DNA of 64,000 nt from Craspedostauros australis. Taxonomy: Eukaryota; Bacillariophyta; Bacillariophyceae; Mastogloiales; Achnanthaceae. Every line of letters starts with the position of its first letter. The stretch's first letter is position 1. The notes under the pieces are model-generated. The model did not search any database. It was not told the origin of the DNA and saw only the letters and a program-made list of their open reading frames with translations. Location of the stretch: NCBI GenBank assembly GCA_026770025.1, contig JAMXDE010000024.1, positions 186,001 through 250,000 of the forward strand, given 5' to 3'. This document shows positions 21,514-32,200 of this stretch, in pieces. The position numbers and the translations under genes are program-made.

Positions 21514-21823
21514 GGCACACAGAAATTCGCCACGATACATCGCGGTGATTGGCATTCGTGAATGACAATATGGAGTGGTGGCCCCAGAGAAACGAGTAGA
21601 TCTCGACAACTACCCATCCAATCGCCGCCAAACTTGGAGAGGGTGATTAAAAGCCACATATGCGAATGCTCACAAAAGGAGAGCTCAAACAAATGGAGCG
21701 GCATGAACTTGCCGAGGAGGTTTGTGGCAGAAAAGGTGTTTTTTGGTCCGCTTCGAGTGGGACTGACGTACAAAATGTACCAGCGTCTACGGCGAAATTG
21801 ACTCATACGACTAGTTACCAATT

Positions 21824-21841
21824 GTTACCAATGGTTACCAA
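21824..21841 (-). repeat. Right arm of an 18-bp inverted repeat
   Basis: Reverse complement of 20301-20318. A further GTTACCAATT copy extends it outward, so the motif is a short-period repeat as well as an inverted one. Confidence 0.7.
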
Positions 21842-23179
21842 AAAAATTGGCCTCCACCCAAGCCAAAAGACACTAGTGGCATATCCTCTCAATATGTCAA
21901 GAGTATGACGAAACGACAGACAGACGAAGGGTGTGTCATGAGTGTGATGACTGACGGACTGATATGGTGAACCATGGATGAAAAAGGGAGACTGGCATGC
22001 TGAAATGTTCTAAACATGACAGTTGACTGGTTGAGATAACATCTGTGCGGAAGCGCTATCGATGGTAATGTCACTCAGAACTCAGAACATGACCCCATGA
22101 GTGTGAACGAACCGCGAAGGAGAACACAGTGCGGCCTGGAACAACATCAAAGGATTGAGTTGATCGTGCCAGAACATCATGTTCTGATCCAAGTGTGACC
22201 ATCCGTGAACATGTGAGAAGAGTGAGTGAACAACGTGAAAGAGTGCACTGAATGGGTGATTGATGCCCGATCGGAAGAGAGTGACACTTGACATTGGAAT
22301 GCATGTACTGCAGGAGTGTAGAAAGGAAACTCTACTGATGGGTACGATGGAATGCACCTGAGAGACACAATGAGATGTGCATGATGATGTTGGCAGGCAA
22401 TGATGAATGCAGGAGCAACTACAGGGAGCCACTGCTATTATCATGAGCAACCACTTTGAGGAAGCAAGAAATGAAGTTGTTGTTCTCACAGTTCTAAAAC
22501 GGTACAGTTTAATAAGCCTTAAACTACAGTACTAATACCCTGGATTTCCAACAAGTCTGTCAATAATCGAACTTCAACTATGGGATTGCTGAGCCTGATA
22601 TCTGAGCCAAATGCCCAGATACGTTCACTCATCAAGACAGTAGGCGTGCCCTGTGAAGGTGGATTCACAGGGATGCAGACATGCACGTTCATGTGTACAT
22701 AAGGACAATGGCAGGCAGGGCCTGACGTCCATGTAGTAGCTCGCTACCATCCTCAAACACCAAGACAAGTATCTGAGGGCCGTCGCGAGTTGCGGTAAAT
22801 GAGGTCAACAAAGAAAGAGAAAACGGTTCAAGACCAACTGTCCCTTGCGTGACCCAGCACATTCTATGGAGAACAAGATTAGACATAGACTAAGGTGAAT
22901 ATAGACTGTTGATCTAGTACGTTGGAAAAACTACTGAATGTCACACGATCGTCACGGAGCAGCGTGCGTCTTCGACCAAGAGGACCACAAATCTACAATG
23001 GTCCATAAAACGTAAAATAAAACCGTAGAGAAAATCGATACCAGTACGCACCTGTTTATTTATCTAGTTTATGAATATGTGAGTGATTTGGTTGGAAGCC
23101 CCGTATGTTGCCAGCACCCCAGGACTGACTTCAGGTTCCGTCATTCATGTGGGTCTTATGGTGTCCCACGCCGATGCCT

Positions 23180-23780
23180 GAAATTCACTTTTGGCGCGAA
23201 ACTGTCCGACTTCGACGACTGCAACACCCTCCTTCTTCTTCTCCTCCTCCTCCTCTTTCATGCATGAACCATTGCTGATTCAATGCCATGATCGACCCGA
23301 TTCCAGTTGCCTTTGGAGCCATGCTCCTCAGATCCTTTTGACTGTAACTCATCTCAAGTCCCTCCATGACTATGACAGCCACCTTGTCGCCACAGTCAAG
23401 GCATGGATATCCAACTTGCTTCAACCCAAGCAGGGGAATCCGATGGTGAATTCCAACAACAACTGCTGCTGCATCTTCACCTCAACTTCAATAAAGCGCT
23501 GAGCTGATATGCTCTACATTGTGATGCAACGGCACATGGAGAGATGAGCAAGAGGAAGGAGCAGCGTCCATCCTCAACACTGAACCATGTGGATCAGTGC
23601 AGAGCCGTATCAACTGTGTGAACATTGTTTCTTCATCCTACTACAACAACTAACAAACTAACTCATACTAACACAAGCCGAGATTTGTACGAACAGCACT
23701 ACTCTATTCATTGTTGCAGTAACAACTACTTCACCAAGCACTCACCCCTCGCGAACTGCATCAAACGGTTTCCTTTGACC
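23180..23780 (+). mobile_element. Solo-LTR-like element, copy A
   Basis: About 600 bp that resembles 44051-44620 over its whole length. Both copies begin GAAATTC followed by TTTTGGCGCGAAA, and share ATGCTCCTCAGATCCTTTT, TATCCAACTTGCTTCAA and TTACTACA/CTAACTCATA-type 3' blocks. They end near GAACTGCATCA-x-ACGG. Copy B interrupts a copia reading frame, so this is a mobile unit. Lack of coding sequence and AATAAA-like signals (ATAAAG in A, AATAAA in B) fit a solo LTR or other non-autonomous element. Confidence 0.65.
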
Positions 23781-23982
23781 AGCAGTCCACAAGGCCTTCC
23801 TGCCGGATCATGTCCCAACAGCACACGACTTCCAACTGAAGGGTTCTTCTTGGTCTGTTCGTCAGCTCATCTACTTGTACCATGTGCCCTGCTCCTGGTG
23901 CCTCTATTGAGAGGACCATTGTGTGAGTGATGTACATATAATACACGTACACATTCCGACATATAGTTGGTGGATTTGGAAA

Positions 23983-24351
23983 ATGCCCCGGGAAGTCTGG
24001 AATGCCGGAAATGTGAAAGAGCACAAAGGGAAACGACATTCAACCAAACGAAACCTACAAAGACAGGTCCAGAGGATGGCTCAGAGTGCGAGCCAAGATA
24101 TGACCGAATTGGAACTACACATATTCCAGGAAGGTTGCAGTATCAAGCATGATACGGAAATACAAATGAAGCAGTGGCTGGACTCCGCGATCGCGGTCCA
24201 AGCGGCGGTCAAGCTCGACGAAGATCGCGATCGATGCAAGCAGAAAGGAGAGCCATGGAAGCTTGGCTGGGATTGGTTTGAACGGAGACACCTGACAGCT
24301 CACTCACAGCTTGGTCCCATGGGACCGGCGACGGCGAGGGCAAGGCCTTGA
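23983..24351 (+). CDS. Small hypothetical charged protein
   Basis: A possible 122-residue protein from the ATG at 23983 to the TGA at 24349. It is rich in Lys, Arg, Gln and Glu, with helix-forming stretches (QRQVQRMAQ, KQWLDSAIAVQAAVKLDEDRD) and ends in GPATARARP. No family is recognised and no intron is seen. It may be the remnant of a larger gene or chance; the surrounding region is repeat-rich. Confidence 0.25.
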   Translation: MPREVWNAGNVKEHKGKRHSTKRNLQRQVQRMAQSASQDMTELELHIFQEGCSIKHDTEIQMKQWLDSAIAVQAAVKLDEDRDRCKQKGEPWKLGWDWFERRHLTAHSQLGPMGPATARARP

Positions 24352-25040
24352 GGCACATCCATGATGTAATCACTGAGTTTAATTATTATTGGTTGTCTGT
24401 CATCTCAGAATGCAAAAGGCAAACGACAAGACACAGCTCCTTGCAGGAGCGGTGATCCTCGCAGTTCTCTCCGTTGTCGTCAGGCGCAGTGAGACGCTTG
24501 CCTTCATCGAGGTCGTGCATACTTGGAGTAGTTCTTTCCATTAAAAAAATCGGATCTTTCCAACTCTGCTCGTACACAGCAAAGTGGTGAACTTCCGTTT
24601 CGAAGACTCTGCACAGTACAGTTTCGTTGTTTTATGTCTACTCATTCTCTTGCCATCACAATCACAGACCCCCACCCGTCCAACCACCGCCTTTGGATCC
24701 TGTCTCTCAAACACTCTGGCTCCAACAGCCAGAGATATCCTTATCATCGCCGACACCAACCCCAATTCTGGCACCAACGTACACTGGCGCAGTCTCCGTT
24801 GGAGAAGGTATTGTTGCTCTTGTCGTCGCCGTTGTTGCAACATCAGCAACATTTTGATCATGATGTATCTTCAACGTGTGCATGGAGAAATGCTCCCAGA
24901 GAGGTAATCTGAGAGAGGGAGAAGAGAGCCTGGTAGGGGAAGGAAATGGTGGAGGAGATCGACCTGGTTCTTTCCTTCGCCAAGCCATTCTGTACCATCT
25001 GATCCTTTGAATGAAAGGGAAAGGTCCGGCGCTCCCAGGA

Positions 25041-26138
25041 TTATGGAGTATGTGGCATTGATGGGATCGCTGGAGCTGCTGGTGTACCAGGCAATGCAGG
25101 GGCTGCTGGTGTACTGGGCAGGGCTGGGGCTGCGGGTGTACCGGGCAGGGCTGGAGCTGCGGGTGTACCGGGCAGGGCTGGAGCTGCGGGTGTACCGGGC
25201 AAACCTGGGGCTCCTGGTGCACCTGGTGTACCGGGCAATGCTGGAGCTGCTGGTGTGCCGGGCAGGGCTGGAGCTGCTGGTGTACCGGGCAGGGCTGGAG
25301 CTGCGGGTGTACCGGGCAGGGCTGGAGCTGCGGGTGTACCGGGCAGGGCTGGAGCTGCGGGTGTACCGGGCAAACCTGGGGCTCCTGGTGCACCTGGTGT
25401 ACCGGGCAATGCTGGAGCTGCTGGTGTGCCGGGCAGGGCTGGGGCTGCTGGTGTACCGGGCAAACCTGGGGCTCCTGGTGCACCTGGTGTGCCGGGCAAA
25501 CCTGGGGCTCCTGGTGCACCTGGTGTGCCGGGCAATCCTGGGGTTCCAGGTGTTCCAGTCTGAGGAGGTTCCGGTGCCTGTGGCGGTTTTGGTCCTGGTA
25601 CTTGTGGGGGGTTTGCCGTGGCGCTGATTGTCTGCGTCACAGTGCCACGCAAGTTAGGGGTCGTCGCAGATGGACACTCGCACAAAAGCTTGTACGTGAT
25701 CTTGGCAGCCGTGGCATCGGCCTCGCAGCACTTTGAGACGGCGGCGTCGGAGCCCACCTCGGTCTCGAACCCCGCCAACCAGAGGTCGACGATAGCAACC
25801 TGGTTTTCCATCTGGCAGGCGGCTGTGTAGGTCTCGCAGGTGGTGGATGCGGACGGATTGCTTTGGACGCACGTGGAATCGTAATGGTCAGGTCTGTACT
25901 CGGTCCAGAAAGCGCCACCACTGTTGGGGGTTTGGCACACCTGGAAGGTGACCGTGGCACCATCTCCGCTGAGAACGGTCAGAGGAAGGCTCGATTCGAG
26001 CTGGGCGGTGCTCTGGCTCTCGGATAGACGGACGTTGTTGATGGATGCGATGGTACGGCGGTCATCCTGGCATGGGAGACCAACGGAGGCAGATGAGCCA
26101 ACGAATAGAGAGGAAAGGATGAAGACGGAAAACTTCAT
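25041..26138 (-). CDS. Secreted Cys-rich protein with collagen-like tail, family member 2
   Basis: A 365-residue secreted protein. The start at 26138 gives MKFSVFILSSLFVGSSASV, a signal peptide matching member 1 (13990); the frame is open upstream, but that part does not fit. The Cys-rich domain (about 22-155) shares CQDDRRTIASINNVRLSES, VCQTPNSGGAFWTEY, CCEADATAAKITY and CECP with its paralogues. The C-terminal ~190 residues are G-x-x and Pro-rich units (GAPGLPGTP, then repeated GTPAAPALP), part collagen-like and part a 9-residue repeat that breaks strict Gly periodicity. Such tails usually form extended or trimeric rods in extracellular material. No intron. A role in extracellular matrix is inferred from the signal peptide and the repeats alone. 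Confidence 0.85.
   Translation of the reverse strand: MKFSVFILSSLFVGSSASVGLPCQDDRRTIASINNVRLSESQSTAQLESSLPLTVLSGDGATVTFQVCQTPNSGGAFWTEYRPDHYDSTCVQSNPSASTTCETYTAACQMENQVAIVDLWLAGFETEVGSDAAVSKCCEADATAAKITYKLLCECPSATTPNLRGTVTQTISATANPPQVPGPKPPQAPEPPQTGTPGTPGLPGTPGAPGAPGLPGTPGAPGAPGLPGTPAAPALPGTPAAPALPGTPGAPGAPGLPGTPAAPALPGTPAAPALPGTPAAPALPGTPAAPALPGTPAAPALPGTPGAPGAPGLPGTPAAPALPGTPAAPALPGTPAAPALPSTPAAPALPGTPAAPAIPSMPHTP
25060..25560 (-). repeat. 27-bp coding tandem repeat (collagen-like/GTPAAPALP)
   Basis: Repeats encode GTPAAPALP, interspersed with longer GAPGAPGLP units, in the tail of the gene at 25041. Because GGX and CCX are complementary, the opposite strand also reads as Gly-Ala-Pro repeats; that reading is a shadow. 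Confidence 0.9.
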
Positions 26139-26220
26139 GCTGTTGGTCTGTTGTTTGTTTGCCTTGTGATTAATTTGGCTTGGTTTTGCTTTCGCGAGAT
26201 TGTGATTTTGTGAGAAGAAA

Positions 26221-27340
26221 CCGATGTGTGTCTGTCCTGTTCGTATTCTGAAGCGAAAACCACAGACAGTGCTTTTGCACACACGCACACACATGAACAT
26301 TGGCAGAGAGAAACGAGAAGGAGCAGCACTGTCCCTCATTTGGCGGTTTTGGATGAGCCCGAACGGCGAGGAATCGTTGGACGTAGCGTCCGTATGGATG
26401 TGCAATGAGCGTGACTGCCTCCAGGTGTCGATTGTGTTGTTGGCAAGTTGCCCCTTTGGCAGACCCGACGATGAGATCGCACAGTGTTGTCACAAGCCAA
26501 GGAGTCACACCCGCATCACAAGAAGGTGCCAATTCCAACATGCTCAATATAAGAGTAATAATAGCACGGAAGCGAGAGCACTGCTCGGCTATATATGTAT
26601 GCAAAGGACAATACTATATATAATGTGTTCTGCTGTTCCATATATTTATTGTACGTCGCTCCAACATCCTCGCGGCAATATATTAGAGCTCGCCATGTGA
26701 TCGCTGTTTGCCGATCAATGCCAATATTGTATTATGGCTCGTGAATAATCGCTGTCGTCGTGTCGATGTTGGTGTTGTATTACTGCTCGCATGTATGTAC
26801 GTGCGCTCTGTTACACGTTGGTCATTGCGGTGCAACGAATGGCGAAATTGTATCACGGCTGGTGCCTCCGTCTCGCCGCTGTGGTGGCTGTTGGGTCATA
26901 AAGTTCGACGCTGGCACTGGCCTTGGGACCACGTGGGATCACTCTGACGCCAATAGTCACCCTTCGTCGATCGACTTGGACATCAAAGACCAACAGCGAA
27001 CCTTTCACAAAACCCACCAACAACAGTATGCGTTGCCTGTACTCTCCGCTTCGCAATCGTGCTCTGATGGATCAGTCATCGGAGGTACCAATAGCTCGTA
27101 CAATACATATGATCTACGTGTACTCCATGTATGTTGAGATCCACAGTATGCATACAGGAACACGAACAACAAAGAGGTGAGCTTGAGGAGGACTTCGCTC
27201 TGCTCCATTCCATTCCATTCCACGACTATCGTCCTCGCACGCCTTAAAGTGATCAAGTTGTGTCCTAACCACCGCGGTTCCGTTGTTGTTATGCCTCCTC
27301 GTTCTACATGCACGCACATGATACGTCTTGTCGCCCTCAT
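26221..27340. other. Intergenic between duplicated units, no gene seen
   Basis: Holds AT-rich stretches (around 26580-26680, with repeated ATATAT) and no supportable frame. Confidence 0.5.
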
Positions 27341-28455
27341 GCGATCACAACCGCAGAACGCCATCCGTTCCACCACCGGCTTCGTATCCTGTCTCTCCAC
27401 CATTGTCGCCCTCATGGAATGGGGTATCCTCGTCGTCAGAAACGTCACCCTCAATTCCGCCAGTGCAGTGCATCGAGTTAGCCTCTGATGGAAGGGGCGT
27501 TGATGTGAATGTTGATGTCACAGCGTCAAATGCAATCGGACCATCGTGCTTCTCCGGAGTGTGCATGGAGACGTGCTCCACGGGAGGTGGTCGAGGATAG
27601 AAAGGGGTGACACGACCAGCAAAGAAAAGTGGAGGAAGAGACGGATTTGGTTCTGGCGTTTTCTCGGGCCTTCTGAATCATCGGATCGTTAAAATCCAGG
27701 CGGAGGACTTGGTTCTTCTGGTTCGCTTGGACCTTCACCTGGTCCTTCTGGTGTACCAGGCGTACCTGGTAACGGAGGACCCGGAGGACCCAGTGGTGTT
27801 GGCAGAAGAGTCACTGTCGTGGTGGCCTGAGTGGTAGCTCCGCGCAGGTTGGTGGTCGTCACAGCCGGACACTCGCACAGAAGCTCGTACGTGATCTCGG
27901 CAGCCGTGGCATCGGCCTCACAGCACCTCGAAAACGGGGGCGTTCGAGCTGAGGTCCGTCTGGAAGCCTTCGGACCAAAGGTCAACGATGGCGATGTTAC
28001 TGTTCGGACGACATGATGCTGTGTAGTCCTCACATGTGCTGGACATCGCCATATCGGTTAGGACGCACTTGGAGTCAAAGAGGTCAGTTGTGAACTCGGT
28101 CCAGAAAGCACCGCTGTTGTTGGGGCCTTGGCACACCTGGAAGGTGACCGTGTCACAGTCTCCACTGATCACGGTCGGAGAGAGGCTTGACTCGAGCTGG
28201 GTGGTGCTCTGGCTCTTGGTTAGATGGACGTTGTCGATGGAGAAGATTGTGCGACGATAATCCTGTCATGAGAGCAAATAGTTGCCATTTGCATCGATGA
28301 AGGCGGACGAGTCGACGATGAGGGAAGAGAGACCACAGTAGGGAGCTTCATACTGTCGTTGTTGGTGTTTTGTTCCGTTGTTTTGTTTCCCTTGTGATTG
28401 ATGTGGATTGGTGTTGCTCTGCCGAGATTGAGAGTCTACTATTTGAAAAGAACGG
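27341..28455. repeat. Segmental duplication, copy B
   Basis: Counterpart of 24655-26220, carrying the degenerate third family member. Flanks on both sides of the gene are alike, so the duplication covered more than the coding region. Divergence is already considerable. Confidence 0.75.
27689..28351 (-). pseudogene. Secreted Cys-rich protein, family member 3, broken
   Basis: Clearly related to 13292 and 25041. It retains DNVHL, QLESSL, TVTFQVCQ, GAFWTEF, FDSKCV, DLWSEGFQTDL, CCEADATAAEITYELLCECP and NLRG. Three lesions are visible reading from the ATG at 28351. A frame change falls soon after the start, so the signal-peptide-like LSSLIVDSSAF is out of frame with the ATG. A TGA sits where the paralogues have the Cys of CQDD. 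A one-base insertion in a T run near 27930 shifts the frame just before CCE. The tail is Gly-Pro-rich and ends PSPPPGF. The last lesion alone could be a sequencing slip; the set of three argues for a pseudogene. Confidence 0.8.
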
Positions 28456-29200
28456 AACCTGCCACAACCACCATGAACTCCGACGCTCGTCTTTCCATGT
28501 ATAGTAAGCACGTGCATTGAGAGCGTGAGTGCGTGTGAAACGCACAAAGAGAGAGATCAGCGTTGGATGGACTTGAAGGATAGGGTCTTTGATCATGGAC
28601 GACGCTGCATACGATTCCGCGTGCAGCCTTGGAATGTGCTGTTCGCGCTTCATTTCGTTTGTAGAAACGACGGATGGAGTAGTTCGTAGAAAGTATTGAA
28701 GCCAAGTCCCCCATTCGCGATCTCGTTGACGACACGGCATCGTCAAGTGTCACCTCGGAAGTGCACTGTATGTCATCGCTGCTGGAGATGCCAACGCCAC
28801 CCAAAAAGTGCGACGCTCGCAGTTTTGTGAGATCTCTTTCAGTATCAAAGGTCATCCTGCCTTGTCATGCTCTCCACAAAAATCGCCAATGGAATGGACG
28901 GGAGCAGGGTGAGAGCATTGCTACTTTCAAAGGGTGCCATGCGTTGCGCATGTGCTTTCGAGCCACAGGATGCCCAAAGATCCACAGCAAAGTAGGAATC
29001 TTTGGTGTACGCGCACACTGATATGCCATTCCATCATCATGTCCCACAATACCAATGTTTCAGCTTGTAGATCCACGACATTCCGAATTTCGCTTTCTGC
29101 ATTGCTTCATTGGTGACTAGTTGCGCTGGACTGAAGGGCGACCATTCGATCTATCATCAACTGGCAACAAATCTGAGATCTACGAACATTGTTCTAATGC
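28456..29200. other. Intergenic, no gene seen
   Basis: Between a broken gene and the 3' end of the ATPase gene. Frames here are short and without motif. Confidence 0.5.
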
Positions 29201-32200
29201 TTAGACAGCCGCGACGATCGTGCTCGGTGGTCGTGAGGATGCCCTTTCGCTGGCTGTTGCCGCGTTTCCTTCGGCGATCACATCTGCCAGATTCACCCGT
29301 TCCAGCATCGTGCTTGCTCGGGCATCAAACCGCGTGCGTGCCTTCAACGTCGTCGTTCCCTTCGATCGACGAGAGCTTGCCAGGAATTCGAATTCGGACT
29401 TGAGCTGAGAAACCTTACCCGTCGCACCCCAGTCTTCGTACAGCTCCAATGCGCGGACCAGGTAGTTCTCGATGACGGAGTGATCTTTCGGCTGTGGGTT
29501 GTCGCCCGTCTTGCGCAAGATCAGGCGAGCAAGCTGCTCGTTGGCGATGGCATCCAGGTGCATGAGACCGGTGCGACCGCATGCCACGATGGCCTTGCCG
29601 TACGCCCCCTCGTCTTGCGCCTTGGCCGCCTTCATCAAGAGCAGCGCGGGGAAGGCATTGACGTTGCCGTCCTTGACAGTGGCCTCGTGGAAACGCAAGA
29701 TCTCCTTCGCGACCTTCAGGTACATCTTGGCCTTCATCTTGTTGATCTTGGGCACATCAGGTCCCACGTGTTTGCTGCCACCGCCGCTGCCGCTGTTGGC
29801 ACGACCCTGCACGCCGAGCAGAAAGTAGATGGACAACGCTGTGTACAAAGCACGAAAACCAATGCGAGCTGTCAGCGGATCCTTGAACTCGATGCCGACG
29901 CTGAGGTCCAGGTTGAGTTGCATGGCGTTGTAATCGTTGAATACGCAGGCCAGCATGAGACGGGATGAGGACAGGTCTCTGAGCGTTGGGATGTACTGGG
30001 ACGAGGCCTTCATCTGGATGAGGGAATCATCTTCGTCCATGACATCACCAACGAGGGAGGCTGGATGGTTCTTCATGTCGTATCCTTCGCCTTGCAGGTT
30101 GAGGATGGTTTGGTGGAACATCTGGAACACGACCTGCAGGGAGGGCGGCATGTTGAACTGCGTGGCCAATCGAAGGTAGTTGGACACATCCGATTCCAAC
30201 GGTGACAGGGACAACCCGACGCTGAGGTAGCAGTAGGTGTAGATCATGGCAGCGATGAAGGCTGGCTCCATGTTGCCGACGGACAGGAAGATCTTGTGGA
30301 CATTCGCCAACGGGTCCAGACTGTCATGGAAAGGACGGTTGAGATGGAAGACGGTGCCGTGCAGCATGATGATGCAGCGGGCTCGGTCAGGGCTGTTGGG
30401 TGCGATGCGTTGCATCGCTACTTCGCTGATCTCCGTGCGCTCGAAGACTTCCTTGAACTTCTTCTCATTGCGCAGACGGACGGAGGGCATCATGACGGGA
30501 ACGATCGAATGCACGGTGAAGCCGTGTTGGAAGGTGAGCCGCTGCTGGAGCAGGCCGCAGAGTTCCGTCAGCCTCCAGTTGCCGGCTCCTACAGCGTTGA
30601 ACGCCAGCTCGGTCAGCAAGTTGGCCTGCCTCATGACGATCTCCTGCTGGGATGGCTTGCCAAGATCTCCGAGGCCACCGCGTCGCGATTTGCCTCCGCC
30701 GCGGACATCTTCTGCTTCGGGCACTTCCAAATTGGGGATGTCGGGGATGTCACGCCAGGTGAGCTTTGGGAAATCGCGACGCAGCCTGCGGCGTTCTCTG
30801 GCGAGACGGAACCAGCCGACCTTCTTGTTGAGGTTCTTGTATCCGTACTGTCGAAGGATGTCGATGTACACGGACTGTGCGTGATCGTAATCTCGCTTCA
30901 GATCCATCGCCGCCATGTCACCGAGCAGTAGCTGGACGCGGTACTTGTCGTAGTTGGATCGGTTGGCATGATCCATGACCTGGCGGATGGCCTCCTTGCT
31001 CTTCTCCGTGTGTCCAAGGTAGTACTCCGTTTCCGCGAGCGTTGTGTACAGCTCGAGCGTGATGTTGTAGAACTTGGAATCCCACTGTTCTTCGCTGGGG
31101 AGGTTGGTGATGCCGAACTCCAGCAGCTCGACGGCTGGGTAGAAGGCGGATTTGGAGATACTGAGTTTGGCGGCGCGGAGGTTCATGGTACCTAGCGCGA
31201 CGCACAGGAGGGGTTCCCGACGTCGTTTCGCGACGGTATTCAGCTGAGACGCGGAGAGGTAGATCATCCAGTCCGAACTGGAGCTGGAGGATGCCGACGA
31301 GGCAATCTCTCCACCGGCGTCCTCGACAGCTGCGGCCATTTCCCAGAGCATATGGCCAAGACGCACATGGATGGCCTCCTGTGCCGCCGTGGACACCTCC
31401 TCTGTTGCGACAGCAGCTTGCTCTTGTTGCTTCTCCATCTTCTTCTTGTAAAAGAGACAGGTGTAGGCTGCTTCTTGCACCTTTTCATGCGACCAAGTGT
31501 AGGTCGCGGTGGATGTGGAGGAGGTGGTGGAGTCTGTCATGGTGGATGCGTCGCCAACGCTGTCGCGGATGCTGGCACGCGCATTGATGCGACCTGCAAC
31601 GAGGATGCCGTGCTGCACGGCGATCTCGAGATGCTCCAAGACATCCTCCGGTTGCACGACGAAGATGCTGGAGCAGGAGAAGATCTTGTCCATGGTATCC
31701 GAGTCATCATCCTCGACGACTCCGTCGTACCACACCATGGGCGAGTTGTTGTTGATGGCGCGGAAGAAGTTCTCGATGACGAGGCTGGGTATGACGTCCT
31801 TGCCGATGCAGGAAGCGACCATGAGGACGGCCTTGGTGGCGCAGTGGAGCTTCTTGAAAGTCGATTTGGCGAGCTCGATGGCGACCTGCGAGGATGGAAT
31901 CGTGGTGGCGGATTCGATGAAGGCAGGATCCTTCCACTCCCACTGGAAGGTCCGCAGCGTGTCACGGTAGAGATGATCCTCCTCCTGAAGGTAGATGAGG
32001 AATTGGGACAGGTCGTATGGGTTTCCGGATGTCTTGCGGTAGAGCAGTCCCGCCATCTCGCGTGTGCGGTCGTTGGGTGCCTGCTGGATGAGCTGGATGA
32101 AGACGTCATGAACTTGATCCTGCGTGAGGTTGTCCAGACGGATCTTCATGGGGCGGACGGAGTGGATGGTCTGACAGATGGCCGCGTACTTGTGATCGTC

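Larger units (their letters stand above)
19571..23179. other. Gene-poor, repeat-bearing region
   Basis: About 3.6 kb without a supportable gene. It holds a cluster of TTGGTAA heptamers at 20045-20090, an 18-bp inverted repeat (20301-20318 with 21824-21841), and a 24-bp palindrome at 21490-21513. The longest frames (20664-21062 plus; 22489-22082 minus) carry no recognisable motif. Confidence 0.5.
24655..26220. repeat. Segmental duplication, copy A
   Basis: Contains the intact secreted collagen-like gene. Its 3' flank (24655-25010) aligns with 27341-27690, including CATGGAGA-x-x-TGCTCC and CCTGTCTCTC. Its 5' flank (26139-26220) aligns with 28352-28455, including TTGT-x-CCTTGTGATT and GAGATTG. 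The two copies lie in the same orientation, about 2.7 kb apart. Confidence 0.75.

Noticed and set aside
25007-25627. Gly-Ala-Pro collagen-like frames on the plus strand
   Set aside because: GGX/CCX complementarity makes the antisense of a collagen-like repeat look collagen-like too. Only the minus strand has the signal peptide and Cys domain.
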